64,000 nucleotides of DNA. Origin: CAIRDP01 sp037138335. Lineage in GTDB: Bacteria > Bacteroidota > Bacteroidia > Bacteroidales > FEN-979. The notes beneath the pieces are model-generated. The model was given only the letters and a program-made list of their open reading frames with translations, was not told the origin of the DNA and searched no databases. Positions within the stretch are counted from its first letter, which is position 1; every line of letters starts with the position of its first letter. The stretch is from positions 18,221 through 82,220 of the forward strand of contig JBAXIO010000018.1 of assembly GCA_037138335.1 (NCBI GenBank), written 5' to 3'. A program made the position numbers and the translations under genes. Shown here piece by piece: positions 33,532-42,531 of this stretch.

Positions 33532-36500
33532 TCAGTTCCCTATTTTTAAAAAATATTCAGAAGCCTTAGTCTTATAATAATAGTTTACCGGCGCAGGTGC
33601 AAAATTAATAACATCTTTTCCTCCGCTCTTACTTCTCTTATACTCTAAATTCGCATTAGGGTTACTTATTGCTCGGGTTTTCGCTTCAGTGGCTTCTCTT
33701 TGTTCCTGCTTCTCCCTTTGTTGTTCTGCTTTCTCCGATTCAAGCATCCTGGTAACGATCTTTTCCTGCCTGTTGAATGTTTCCTGTGAAATTCTCCTGT
33801 TTAATATATCCTGTTCATTCTTCTCCAGATCTTCTATGACAGAATTCAGTAATTCATCTCCCTTGCTGCCACTTTCCTTCAACCCGTTCTCATAATCCTG
33901 CAGCGCCTGCCTTATGGCTTCCTGCTGGGCAACCATCTGGCCAATCTCCTTGTTCAGGCTTTCTTCCTCACCCCTGGATCCCTGCTTGCCCTTTTTTGCA
34001 TTATTAAGGCTTTGTTTCATTTTTTCAAGGCGGCTTTTCATTTCCTGTTGGACCTGCCTCATGGAATTTAAACTCTTCTTTCCGCCCTGTTTGCTCGGTT
34101 TTTTGCATGCTTTGGTTCCGGCCTTCATTTTCATGTTGTCTACCTGGGCATCCATTTGTTTCAACACTTCATCCAGCAATAAAGATAGATCATTTATTCC
34201 TGTCATGGCATACTGTTGCCTTGCCATTGCATCAGGCAATAATCTCTCACCAAGCGAAACTTCCGAAAATGACAGATTTTCCTTAACCATACTAACTTCT
34301 TTTATGATTATACTTTTCAGCATAACCTCTCTCCTGGAAATTTTATTTAAGGTGTCCTCCAGGTTTTTAAATTTATCCCTGATTGCCTTTTGGTCTTCAA
34401 TGAGTTGCAGGTATTTCGGATCATTTCTATTAATAAACGAAGTCCTTAGGAGAAGCTCTTCCTGCTGAAACGACAATTGATTTAAATTCTGCAATAAGAG
34501 TTTCAAAGCTTCAGCATCTTCCTCCTGAGATTCCTCTTCCGACGATTCCTGCATCTGGTCAATCTTATCGGCAAGTTCTTTCATCTCCTGCGATGTCTTC
34601 TTTTGGCTCTTTGATGCGTCGTCCATTTTGCCCGACTTCATCAATTGCTCATTTGCATCAAGTTGCTTTGAGATTTCCTGCCTGTCAGTTTCAGTGCTCA
34701 TCAAGTCAGGTGCATTCTCCATCTCTTTGCCCTGCTTATCAAGCTCGTCAAATTTTTTACTGATTGTGTCAAACTTTTTTTGAATCTCTTTCTGGCCATC
34801 GGCCAGCTCTGCACTGCTCTTTTTTTGCTCCCTGGTTCTCTCTGCCATCTTCTTTTGCTCTTCAGAAAGGGCTTTCAGGTCGCTTGAGTTCTGTTCAAGC
34901 TTCCTTTCAAATTCTATCTGTTTGAACAGTTGCAAATTACGATCCAGTTCCTTTTCCAGCTCCACGTTCATTTGCTTCATCCTGGGCAACAAATTGCTCA
35001 ATTTTTCCTTGTCCATTTGATTAAGCAAATCCTTCATTTCCTTCATGGTCTTTTTCATCTCCTCTGTAAGAAGCTGATTAGTCAGATCATTCAGCTTCCT
35101 CTGCTTTTCAACTATGCGTTCGCTTGTTTTCAGGTATTCATTTTCATTCCTGATGTTTTCTTCATTCTTCTTCTTAAAATCAGACACCTGCTTCTGGATC
35201 CTTTCATTTGCTTTAAGAACTTCTTCCAGCTTCCTTTTTTCCTTCCACGATACATCATTCTGGTCGACCATTCTCTTGTTAATCTCCTCGAGAGATTTCG
35301 AAATGTCTTTCGACTCCCTGATGCTTTGATTCAATTCCCTTTTTAAATTCTCTTCATTCTTTTCAGTCGTTTCAGCCATTTGTTCCAGGGATGGAATTTC
35401 GAAGGTCATGGGCATTGTTTTAGCTGATTTCGGGCCCCGGATGCCGTCATTATCCCAAATCTCGAAATAATATGAGTACTTATCGCCCGGCTTTATTTCT
35501 ATATCGGCAAGCTCCAGGGCATAATAATAAACCTGTGAAGGGCTGTTTTTGTCGATTTTTAAATTCTCCGTTTTCTTTAAACTGAAAACACTGTCGGGTT
35601 GGCCTTTTCCCATAAGGTAAAAAACCAGCTTTGTAAATCCGTAATCGTCTTTTATCGTCCCCTGTAAAAACAATTTGCTCGTGCTGGCCGAGTCCCTTGT
35701 TTCCTTAAGGCTGATTTCGGGGAAAGCGTCCTTTATCACTGTAATTGAATATTTCAGGGAATCAGATTTCCTTATATAGCTGTTCTCCTGGAAGATGGAA
35801 TAAGCAACTGATTCAAAAACGCGTTTTGAACAGGAAAACACATTGGAAGCCTTTTTTTCAAGATTAATCTCTTCGGACGGCATCTTAAATTTTACCGCAG
35901 AAACATCACGGGTATAAATATTCCAGGTAATTAATGTGCCTTCAGGAATGATAAAGTCCCCGATGTTATTCAGGGTTTCTGTAGGCTTTCCTGTATATTC
36001 CGGGTAGTCGCAGCGCGCCTCAAAATTTAAAATGATCGGCTTTGGATATACAGAGATGGTATACTCTTCGGTTTCCTTGTCATCGGCAACCATAGTGAAC
36101 CTGGTGTCTGACTGCAGGGATTTGAAAGAAAAAGTATAGTAAACCAGGTTTTCACGTTTCATTGTAAACGTTGATCCTCCTGTTTTTAAAAGTACTTCAT
36201 CGGGAATTTCATCTCCTTTGACTTCAACCCTCAGGGTAAAATCATCCTGCTGCATTGCTTTAAGTTCTTTATTCAGGATAACCAGCCTGAACAGGGCAGG
36301 AGGGGAGAACCTGGAGTTGTATTTTATAAGCCTTAATGCAGGATCCGAAACAATACCCGGAGAAATAAGTAACAGTAAAAATAAAATGAATAAAGGGGGC
36401 AGGGCGTATTTCAGGTACCTCAGGTTTTTTCTCAGGTTGATCACGGCCGTGAAAGGAACTGGTTTCAACTTCCTGATCCTTTGATCAATGCTGGCTATAA

Positions 36501-36882
36501 TCAGGTCGATGTTCCCGGGCAGTTCGCCTTTCTGGTCCATCAGCTGAAGGGTATTAAGCAGCTTATCCCTGATCTCACTGAAATGATCACCAATCATAGA
36601 GGCTGCCTGTTCCCGGCTTAATATTTTCCCAACCCGCAGAAATTTCAGAAGTGGTCGTAATACAAGCACTCCAAGTAAGATCACCGCGGTTGAAATGTAA
36701 AAGTATACAAGGATGATGCGGGCCAGGGAGGGAAAATAACTGAAATACTCCAGAAGGATTTCCAGAAGGAACAGAGCAACAAGCACGGCAAGGCTGATCA
36801 ATGCCCCCCTGATAATCCTGTTTTTATAGTATTTCCTGGTAAACTCGTTGAGTTTACTGATCAGGATATTGTCTTCCTCCAT
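33532..36882 (-). CDS. DUF4175 family large membrane coiled-coil protein
   Basis: A 1116-residue protein. The N-terminus has two transmembrane segments near residues 22-75 and one near 150-172. A beta-rich extracytoplasmic-looking region follows (about 180-505), then a very long charged coiled coil (about 510-1050, rich in Glu, Lys and Gln, with QQEMKSRLEKMKQSL-type heptads). This matches DUF4175 of Bacteroidota. The role is unknown; it is large enough to be a structural envelope or cytoplasmic-filament-like protein (speculation). First gene of the operon with the RsbW-like protein and YbeY. Confidence 0.8.
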   Translation of the reverse strand: MEEDNILISKLNEFTRKYYKNRIIRGALISLAVLVALFLLEILLEYFSYFPSLARIILVYFYISTAVILLGVLVLRPLLKFLRVGKILSREQAASMIGDHFSEIRDKLLNTLQLMDQKGELPGNIDLIIASIDQRIRKLKPVPFTAVINLRKNLRYLKYALPPLFILFLLLLISPGIVSDPALRLIKYNSRFSPPALFRLVILNKELKAMQQDDFTLRVEVKGDEIPDEVLLKTGGSTFTMKRENLVYYTFSFKSLQSDTRFTMVADDKETEEYTISVYPKPIILNFEARCDYPEYTGKPTETLNNIGDFIIPEGTLITWNIYTRDVSAVKFKMPSEEINLEKKASNVFSCSKRVFESVAYSIFQENSYIRKSDSLKYSITVIKDAFPEISLKETRDSASTSKLFLQGTIKDDYGFTKLVFYLMGKGQPDSVFSLKKTENLKIDKNSPSQVYYYALELADIEIKPGDKYSYYFEIWDNDGIRGPKSAKTMPMTFEIPSLEQMAETTEKNEENLKRELNQSIRESKDISKSLEEINKRMVDQNDVSWKEKRKLEEVLKANERIQKQVSDFKKKNEENIRNENEYLKTSERIVEKQRKLNDLTNQLLTEEMKKTMKEMKDLLNQMDKEKLSNLLPRMKQMNVELEKELDRNLQLFKQIEFERKLEQNSSDLKALSEEQKKMAERTREQKKSSAELADGQKEIQKKFDTISKKFDELDKQGKEMENAPDLMSTETDRQEISKQLDANEQLMKSGKMDDASKSQKKTSQEMKELADKIDQMQESSEEESQEEDAEALKLLLQNLNQLSFQQEELLLRTSFINRNDPKYLQLIEDQKAIRDKFKNLEDTLNKISRREVMLKSIIIKEVSMVKENLSFSEVSLGERLLPDAMARQQYAMTGINDLSLLLDEVLKQMDAQVDNMKMKAGTKACKKPSKQGGKKSLNSMRQVQQEMKSRLEKMKQSLNNAKKGKQGSRGEEESLNKEIGQMVAQQEAIRQALQDYENGLKESGSKGDELLNSVIEDLEKNEQDILNRRISQETFNRQEKIVTRMLESEKAEQQREKQEQREATEAKTRAISNPNANLEYKRSKSGGKDVINFAPAPVNYYYKTKASEYFLKIGN

Positions 36883-36972
36883 TAAGCTTTATCTTGTCCC
36901 CTTTTACTTCCCTTATCAGGGATTATCCACTGCGACATCAGCATTAACGATAAGCCCGGGGGATTTATGGTG

Positions 36973-36980
36973 CAAAGTTA
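36973..36980 (-). promoter_or_regulatory. -7 element for the DUF4175 operon
   Basis: TAACTTTG on the minus strand matches TAnnTTTG and lies about 90 bases before the DUF4175 start. The -33 element is weak. Confidence 0.45.
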
Positions 36981-37010
36981 CGAAAATGCGTACCTTACAG
37001 TATATAACCT

Positions 37011-37018
37011 TAACTTTG
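37011..37018 (+). promoter_or_regulatory. -7 element for gltX
   Basis: TAACTTTG, identical to the divergent element on the other strand at 36973, lies 23 bases before the chosen gltX start (37042) and downstream of an alternative start at 36967, which it therefore argues against. Confidence 0.6.
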
Positions 37019-37041
37019 CTTTCCCAAAACCTAATTACAGA

Positions 37042-38565
37042 ATGGAAACTTCAGGAATACGGGTTCGTTTTGCTCCAAGCCCGACAGGACCCTTGCATCT
37101 TGGCGGTGTTCGTACGGCCTTATACAATTATCTGTTTGCCCGTAAATTCAATGGCAGTTTTATTCTCAGGATTGAAGATACTGACCAGAACAGGTTTGTT
37201 CCCGGTGCCGAGGAATATATCATTAAATCCCTGCAATGGTGCGGGCTGGAATTTGATGAGGGTGTAATGCAGGGAGGCCCTTATGCTCCCTACCGCCAGT
37301 CGGAAAGATCGGGGATTTATAAAGACTATGTCAACATACTCCTTGAGAAGAACCATGCTTACCTTGCTTTCGACACTGCTGCTGATTTAGAAGATGCAAG
37401 GACTAAACTATCGCAAGGCCATGATCAGTTCCAATACGGGATCAAGACCAGGATGCAGATGAAAAACAGTCTTTCAATGACTGCGGATGAGGTCAGGTCG
37501 AGGATTGACAGGGGAGACCGCTATGTGATCCGCATACTGATTCCCGAAAATCAAATGGTTGTTTTCCATGACCTGATCAGGGGAGAGGTCAATGTGCACA
37601 CCGATACCCTCGACGATAAAGTCCTTTTTAAATCCGACGGTTTGCCTACTTACCATCTTGCAAACGTTGTTGATGACTACTTAATGAATATCTCACATGT
37701 GATCAGGGGAGAAGAATGGCTTCCATCGGCTCCCATGCATCTGCTGTTATACAGGTTTTTCGGATGGGAAGACAGTATGCCCCGGTTTGCCCATCTTCCG
37801 CTTATCCTGAAACCCGACGGCAACGGAAAACTCAGCAAAAGGGACGGCGACAGGCTGGGGTTCCCTGTTTTTCCCATGGAATGGGAAGATCCTTCAACCC
37901 ATGAAATATCGCACGGATACAGGGAAGACGGTTATCTTCCCCACGCATTCATCAACATGCTTGCCTTACTCGGCTGGAACCCCGGCACCGAGCAGGAAAT
38001 CTTTTCCATTAAAGAACTTACAGAGGCATTTTCCCTTGACCGGATAAACAAATCGGGAGCAAAGTTCGATCCTCCGAAAGCAAAGTGGTTCAATCATAAA
38101 TATGTTCAGTTAACACCCGATACTGAGTTATTTTCTTATCTGGAACCATCCTTGCAGGCAAAAGGTATTATAGTCGATCCTGAATATGTTTTTCAAGTGA
38201 TCTCACTGATCAAAGAAAGGGTTGAATTGTTACCCGACCTCTGGAAAAATTCAGCTTTGTTCTTCCTGGCCCCTGAATCTTATGACCAACAGGTCAAACA
38301 AAAGATTTGGCAGGAGGGGACGGCTGCCCTTCTTCAGGAGTTTGCAGCAGCTGTAAACAACCTCGAGGTTTTCGATAAAGACACCCTGCACAGCCTTGTC
38401 CAGGAATTTACAACCGGCAAGAATGTTAAAATGGGACAGCTTATGAACCCGTTACGTTTGCTGGTAGTAGGCTCAAACCAGGGCCCGGGCATGATGGACA
38501 TTGCCGCTTTGTTAGGTAAAAAAGAATTGCTGGCAAGAATTACAACAGGATTAAATAAAATCTGA
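37042..38565 (+). CDS. gltX: Glutamyl-tRNA synthetase
   Basis: A 507-residue class I synthetase that charges tRNA-Glu. The HIGH-type motif is in FAPSPTGPLHLGGVRTALYN, near the N-terminus. The KMSKS-type loop reads KLSKRDG. The anticodon-binding domain completes the C-terminus. I start at METSGIRVRF; 25 extra upstream codons would place a promoter element inside the gene. It is separated from tRNA-Gln and glnS only by a bidirectional terminator. Confidence 0.95.
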   Translation: METSGIRVRFAPSPTGPLHLGGVRTALYNYLFARKFNGSFILRIEDTDQNRFVPGAEEYIIKSLQWCGLEFDEGVMQGGPYAPYRQSERSGIYKDYVNILLEKNHAYLAFDTAADLEDARTKLSQGHDQFQYGIKTRMQMKNSLSMTADEVRSRIDRGDRYVIRILIPENQMVVFHDLIRGEVNVHTDTLDDKVLFKSDGLPTYHLANVVDDYLMNISHVIRGEEWLPSAPMHLLLYRFFGWEDSMPRFAHLPLILKPDGNGKLSKRDGDRLGFPVFPMEWEDPSTHEISHGYREDGYLPHAFINMLALLGWNPGTEQEIFSIKELTEAFSLDRINKSGAKFDPPKAKWFNHKYVQLTPDTELFSYLEPSLQAKGIIVDPEYVFQVISLIKERVELLPDLWKNSALFFLAPESYDQQVKQKIWQEGTAALLQEFAAAVNNLEVFDKDTLHSLVQEFTTGKNVKMGQLMNPLRLLVVGSNQGPGMMDIAALLGKKELLARITTGLNKI

Positions 38566-38596
38566 ATCTTTTCACATTTCAAGGCAAAACCACAAT

Positions 38597-38639
38597 AAAA
38601 AACCCCAACTAACTGATTGTATGTTAATTGGGGTTTTTT
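38597..38639. terminator. Bidirectional terminator between gltX and tRNA-Gln
   Basis: AAAAAACCCCAA and TTGGGGTTTTTT pair, with an inner extension TAA/TTA, leaving T tracts on both strands. It serves gltX on plus and tRNA-Gln on minus. Confidence 0.88.
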
Positions 38640-38640
38640 G

Positions 38641-38713
38641 TTGTCCGACTAGGAATCGAACCTAGACTCTTCTGCTCCAGAGGCAGACGTGTTGCCAGTT
38701 ACACCATCGGACA
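38641..38713 (-). tRNA. tRNA-Gln (anticodon CUG)
   Basis: A 73-base cloverleaf on the minus strand. The acceptor TGTCCGA pairs with TCGGACA; the first pair is the weak U-A expected for tRNA-Gln. The anticodon stem TCTGC/GCAGA holds loop CTCTGGA, giving CUG. The T arm is CTAGG-TTCGATT-CCTAG. Discriminator A; no encoded CCA. It lies between gltX and glnS, the enzyme that charges it. Confidence 0.93.
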
Positions 38714-38722
38714 ATGAGGCTG

Positions 38723-38754
38723 CAAAATTACTACTCTTGCAGCAAAAATTCAAA
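38723..38754 (-). promoter_or_regulatory. Promoter of tRNA-Gln
   Basis: On the minus strand TTTG (38751-38754), a 20-base spacer and TAATTTTG (38723-38730) form a full Bacteroidota promoter ending 10 bases before the tRNA. Confidence 0.8.
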
Positions 38755-38755
38755 T

Positions 38756-40453
38756 TTATTTGGTTTTTTCTTTAACCCTGCCGTCCCTTAAAGGCACTAT
38801 GCAGTTAAACACAAGGTTTTCGGGAGATGAATCATAGTCAACATTATAGTATCCCAGGCGCTCGAATTGATATTTTTGCAAGGGTGCAGCATCCCTGACC
38901 GAAGGCTCCAAATAGCCTGTCCTGATTTGCAGGGAATCGGGATTCAGATAGTCCTTGTAGGTTTTCCCTTCTTCGGCATTATCGGGGTTTTCAACCATGA
39001 AAAGCCTGTCGTAAACCCTGATTTCAGCTTTTACTGCATGCCGTAACGAAACCCAGTGGAGTGTTCCTTTAACTTTTCGGTTGCTCTGGGGCATCCCGCT
39101 TTTTGTTTCAGGGTCGTATGTACAGTGAATTTCCAGTATCTGTCCGTTTTGGGGGTCCCTTACCACCGATTCACACTTTATGATATACGCAGAGCGTAAT
39201 CTCACTTCCCTCCCGGGGGCAAGCCTGAAGAATTTACCAGGAGGATCTTCCATGAAGTCTTCCTGTTCAATATATAATTCCTTTGAAAAGGGAACTTTCC
39301 TGTTCCCTGCGGAAGGATCTTCGGGGTTATTCACAGCTTCCATTTCTTCGACAAGGTCATCGGGATAGTTGTCAAGGACAATTTTCAAGGGGTTAAGAAC
39401 ACCCATGACCCTTGAAGCCCTTTTATTCAGGTCTTCCCTTATGCAAAACTCCAGGAGGTTAATATCAATAACATTATCCCTCTTGGCCACACCGATGATT
39501 TCGGCAAAGTTCCTGATAGATTCGGGGGTATAGCCCCTTCTGCGCAAGCCGCATATCGTCGGCATCCGGGGATCATCCCATCCGCTTACATACTTATCCT
39601 GGACAAGCTCCAAAAGCTTTCTTTTGCTCATCACGGTAAAGCTTAGGTTCAGGCGGGCAAACTCGATCTGGCGGGGAGCATAGATACCGATCTCCTGGAT
39701 CAGCCAGTCATAAAAGGGCCTGTGGACCTCGAACTCCAGGGTACATATTGAGTGTGTGATCTTTTCAATGGAATCTGACTGCCCGTGGGCGAAATCGTAC
39801 ATGGGATAAATACACCACATATCTCCGGTACGGTGATGTGAAGTATGAATGATACGGTATATGATGGGATCACGCATATGCATGTTTGGTGATGCCATGT
39901 CAATTTTGGCCCTCAGGACCCTGGCCCCGTCGGGAAATTCCCCGGCCCGCATACGCGCAAACAAATCCAGGTTTTCGCCAACCGTCCTGTTCCTGAACGG
40001 GCTTTCTTTTCCCGGACGGGTAGGAGTGCCCCTGGTCTCACTTATCTCCTCTGCGCTCATGTCGCATACATAGGCCTTCCCTTTGCGTATCAGGATCAGC
40101 GCAAACTCATAAAGCTGTTCAAAATAGTCGGAGGCGTAAAATTCCCTGTCTTCCCAGTCAAAACCCAGCCAACGAACATCCTCCTTGATGGAATCAACAT
40201 ATTCCACGTCTTCCTTTACCGGATTGGTATCGTCGAAACGCAGGTTTGTCTTCCCGTTGTATTTATTTCCCAACCCGAAATTAAGGCAGATCGATTTGGC
40301 ATGCCCGATATGCAGGTATCCGTTAGGCTCAGGAGGAAACCGGGTATGCACCCTGCTTTCATTCTTGCCTGCCCTTAGGTCTTCCTCTATTATTTCCTCA
40401 ATAAAATTCAGCGATCGGGCCGGGATTTCCTCTTTCTTTAAATTCTCTTCCAT
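38756..40453 (-). CDS. glnS: Glutaminyl-tRNA synthetase
   Basis: A 565-residue class I synthetase charging tRNA-Gln directly. The HIGH motif is in RFPPEPNGYLHIGHAKSI and the KMSKS-type loop is VMSKRKLLEL. The two-barrel anticodon-binding domain forms the C-terminal half. A start 15 codons upstream (40498) overlaps a -7 promoter element, so 40453 is preferred. Its presence means Gln-tRNA need not be made by transamidation. The cognate tRNA-Gln(CUG) lies immediately downstream, under its own promoter. Confidence 0.95.
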   Translation of the reverse strand: MEENLKKEEIPARSLNFIEEIIEEDLRAGKNESRVHTRFPPEPNGYLHIGHAKSICLNFGLGNKYNGKTNLRFDDTNPVKEDVEYVDSIKEDVRWLGFDWEDREFYASDYFEQLYEFALILIRKGKAYVCDMSAEEISETRGTPTRPGKESPFRNRTVGENLDLFARMRAGEFPDGARVLRAKIDMASPNMHMRDPIIYRIIHTSHHRTGDMWCIYPMYDFAHGQSDSIEKITHSICTLEFEVHRPFYDWLIQEIGIYAPRQIEFARLNLSFTVMSKRKLLELVQDKYVSGWDDPRMPTICGLRRRGYTPESIRNFAEIIGVAKRDNVIDINLLEFCIREDLNKRASRVMGVLNPLKIVLDNYPDDLVEEMEAVNNPEDPSAGNRKVPFSKELYIEQEDFMEDPPGKFFRLAPGREVRLRSAYIIKCESVVRDPQNGQILEIHCTYDPETKSGMPQSNRKVKGTLHWVSLRHAVKAEIRVYDRLFMVENPDNAEEGKTYKDYLNPDSLQIRTGYLEPSVRDAAPLQKYQFERLGYYNVDYDSSPENLVFNCIVPLRDGRVKEKTK

Positions 40454-40495
40454 TATATTGTCCGTATTATTTCTTCCGCTTTGCGAAAGAGCCTG

Positions 40496-40503
40496 CAAAG
40501 CTA
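40496..40503 (-). promoter_or_regulatory. -7 element for glnS
   Basis: TAGCTTTG on the minus strand matches TAnnTTTG and lies 43 bases before the chosen glnS start. Confidence 0.5.
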
Positions 40504-40589
40504 CTGAAAAATAGGAAAATCGTAGAGAATTGCACTGATTTTAATAATTTAGCAGGCTGTCGGAGCATGTTAATAATCTGAATAATACT

Positions 40590-40949
40590 ATGGGTAAAAT
40601 AAGTTTGGATGGAATGGAGTTTTTCGCTTATCACGGTTGTTTTAAGGAAGAACAGTTGATAGGGACAAGGTTTATTGTCGACCTGAGTGTTGAAACCGAT
40701 ACAACGGCAGCGGAGCTGAGCGACCATCTGCAGGATACAGTAAATTATGTGACCCTTTACAATGCCGTGAAAACCGAAATGGAGCAAAAGTCCCATCTTC
40801 TTGAGCATGTGTCAGCTCGTATCATCCATTCCCTGGGTACTAAGTTTCCCGTTATTACCGGCCTTGAGCTTAAAGTTTCCAAACTGAACCCGCCGGTAGG
40901 AGGGAAGATGAAGCAGATCAGTTTCAGCACTTCCTGGAACCGCAAATGA
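40590..40949 (+). CDS. folB: Dihydroneopterin aldolase
   Basis: A 119-residue folate enzyme that converts 7,8-dihydroneopterin to 6-hydroxymethyl-dihydropterin. The conserved start region GMEFFAYHGCFKEEQ and the C-terminal LKVSKLNPPVGGKMKQISF with the conserved lysines are present. Length is normal. Divergent from glnS with a short shared upstream region. No other folate genes are near. Confidence 0.93.
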   Translation: MGKISLDGMEFFAYHGCFKEEQLIGTRFIVDLSVETDTTAAELSDHLQDTVNYVTLYNAVKTEMEQKSHLLEHVSARIIHSLGTKFPVITGLELKVSKLNPPVGGKMKQISFSTSWNRK

Positions 40950-40989
40950 AACAGGCTGCCCCGCTTATGACATATGAAACAGGAATTCA

Positions 40990-41014
40990 TTCGTAAATCG
41001 TACTTCGTAAATCG
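40990..41014 (+). repeat. 11-bp direct repeat upstream of tRNA-Cys
   Basis: TTCGTAAATCG occurs at 40990-41000 and 41004-41014, a period of 14 bases, just upstream of the tRNA-Cys -7 element. It may be a regulatory site or a small slippage duplication. Confidence 0.4.
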
Positions 41015-41025
41015 CAAATCTTTTT

Positions 41026-41033
41026 TACCTTTG
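41026..41033 (+). promoter_or_regulatory. -7 element for tRNA-Cys
   Basis: TACCTTTG matches TAnnTTTG and ends 17 bases before the tRNA 5' end. Confidence 0.65.
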
Positions 41034-41050
41034 CACTCCCTTATCAACAG

Positions 41051-41121
41051 GGTATCGTGGCCGAGTGGCTAGGCAGAGGTCTGCAAAACCTCGTACAGCG
41101 GTTCGACTCCGCTCGATACCT
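41051..41121 (+). tRNA. tRNA-Cys (anticodon GCA)
   Basis: A 71-base cloverleaf. The acceptor GGTATCG pairs with CGATACC, the anticodon stem GAGGT/ACCTC holds loop CTGCAAA (anticodon GCA), and the T arm is AGCGG-TTCGACT-CCGCT. The discriminator is T, as expected for tRNA-Cys. No encoded CCA. A terminator follows at 41128. Confidence 0.95.
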
Positions 41122-41127
41122 CAGGAT

Positions 41128-41163
41128 AAAAAGGCTGTTCCGGGTTCCGAAACAGCCTTTTTT
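41128..41163. terminator. Bidirectional terminator between tRNA-Cys and mreD
   Basis: GGCTGTTCCGG and CCGAAACAGCC pair with one mismatch around GTT, flanked by A5 and T7 tracts, so it works for tRNA-Cys on plus and for mreD on minus. Confidence 0.85.
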
Positions 41164-41681
41164 TATTTTTCCCTGGGATAAAGAAGATATTCGCTGATCA
41201 TAACGAGAAGAAGGGTAAACGTGCCGCTCAATATCATTCTGAAAAAAGTCCTGAAAAATTCGGCAAAGCGGAAAGCTTCCAGGTAAAACAGAACAAAATG
41301 ATGGACCAGGATAAGGCTTATGGAATAATAAAGGAACCATTTCAGCCCCTGGTTTTTAAGGGAGGGGTAGTTTCCGACAAGAGAATCGGGGCCGGATGAG
41401 ATCCACCGGATAACAAACGGACGGGCATAGGCCATGGCAAGGCAGGCCGAAATATTCAGGCCGGGCGTATTGCTGAAAATATCCACCCCTGCGCCCAATA
41501 AAAACGCGAGTAAGAGCAATAAGCCCCCCGGAATTTCAAAAGGGAGAAGAAGAATAAAATAAATGTAAAAATAAGGATTGATAAATCCTCCAAGATAAAT
41601 GTTGTCCAGGATAAATACCTGGAGCAGGATAAGCAGGAAGAACCTCAAAATGTTATAAAATATCACTTTTGATGTCGTCAT
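41163..41681 (-). CDS. mreD: Rod shape-determining protein MreD
   Basis: A 172-residue polytopic inner-membrane protein with about five helices. It follows mreC by 10 bases, and the pattern (GGFINPYFYIYFILLLPFEIP, LLAFLLGAGVDIFS) fits MreD of Bacteroidota. It works with MreB and MreC in elongasome-directed wall growth. Its stop codon runs into the bidirectional terminator; mrdA and rodA, which often follow, are not here. Confidence 0.88.
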   Translation of the reverse strand: MTTSKVIFYNILRFFLLILLQVFILDNIYLGGFINPYFYIYFILLLPFEIPGGLLLLLAFLLGAGVDIFSNTPGLNISACLAMAYARPFVIRWISSGPDSLVGNYPSLKNQGLKWFLYYSISLILVHHFVLFYLEAFRFAEFFRTFFRMILSGTFTLLLVMISEYLLYPREK

Positions 41682-41691
41682 TGCCCCGGGC

Positions 41692-42522
41692 TTATTCGCT
41701 TTTAAATGTTGCTTTAAGGTCTTCTTTTTCTTTTCTCATCAGGTCCAGGACGATTTCCACAAATCCAAGACTATTGAAGTCGGTGCTAAACAATAAGGTG
41801 GCTGAATTAAAATTCTCATCATCGGCAACGTTGAAATCACTGATTGTCCCAATGAGGATCCCTTCAGGGAAAATATCCGAATTACCGCTGGTAATAATTG
41901 TATCGCCCTTTTTCATGTCAACATGTTTCGGAATTTCTTTAACTGTCCCGTACCTGTAATTTCCACCGGGCCATTCAACATTCACAAGCTGGTTGTTTTT
42001 TTTGAATTTACCCGATATTTTACTGTCTTTGTTCAGCATCGACATGATCCAGCTGAAATGGGGCGAAACGCTGACCACCTGTCCAACAATTCGGTTTCCG
42101 ATAATGACACCCATATGGTTTTTCACTCCCTGCAGGCTGCCTTTACTGATCATCAGGAAGTTATTTCTCATGTTCGTGGTATTGCTGATGACCTTTGCGC
42201 TTATATACCTGTATTGAAGCAGGTATACGGTATCGTTCCTGTAAAAGGAATAGGCGTCGGATTTGTAATAGGCATCAGGCAGGCGGGAATGCAGTTTGGC
42301 CATTTCCTCGACCATGGTCTGGTTGGTCTTCCTGAGGGAAAAATATTCAGAAATATTTCTGAACGTGCTGTTTAAAGCTCCGGTAAGGTTGCCAAAAATA
42401 TTATATACCGCCGTATTCTGGTATTCGTTGAAATTAACAAGCAGGCTCAACGATACCGTTTCCAGCAGCAGAAATAATAATATGAAATAGTTTGTGCGGA
42501 GAAAGACCAGTAAATTCCGCAT
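41692..42522 (-). CDS. mreC: Rod shape-determining protein MreC
   Basis: A 276-residue protein with one N-terminal transmembrane helix (about 10-30), a coiled coil, and a periplasmic beta-barrel pair typical of MreC (GVIIGNRIVGQVVSVSPHFSWIM, GDTIITSGNSDIFPEGILIG). It links cytoplasmic MreB filaments to periplasmic wall synthases. It lies between mreB (9 bases upstream) and mreD. Confidence 0.92.
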   Translation of the reverse strand: MRNLLVFLRTNYFILLFLLLETVSLSLLVNFNEYQNTAVYNIFGNLTGALNSTFRNISEYFSLRKTNQTMVEEMAKLHSRLPDAYYKSDAYSFYRNDTVYLLQYRYISAKVISNTTNMRNNFLMISKGSLQGVKNHMGVIIGNRIVGQVVSVSPHFSWIMSMLNKDSKISGKFKKNNQLVNVEWPGGNYRYGTVKEIPKHVDMKKGDTIITSGNSDIFPEGILIGTISDFNVADDENFNSATLLFSTDFNSLGFVEIVLDLMRKEKEDLKATFKSE

Positions 42523-42531
42523 ATAAACTGT

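Noticed and set aside
36922..36930. TTATCCACT as a DnaA box between DUF4175 and gltX
   Set aside because: A single copy with one mismatch; isolated boxes are common by chance.
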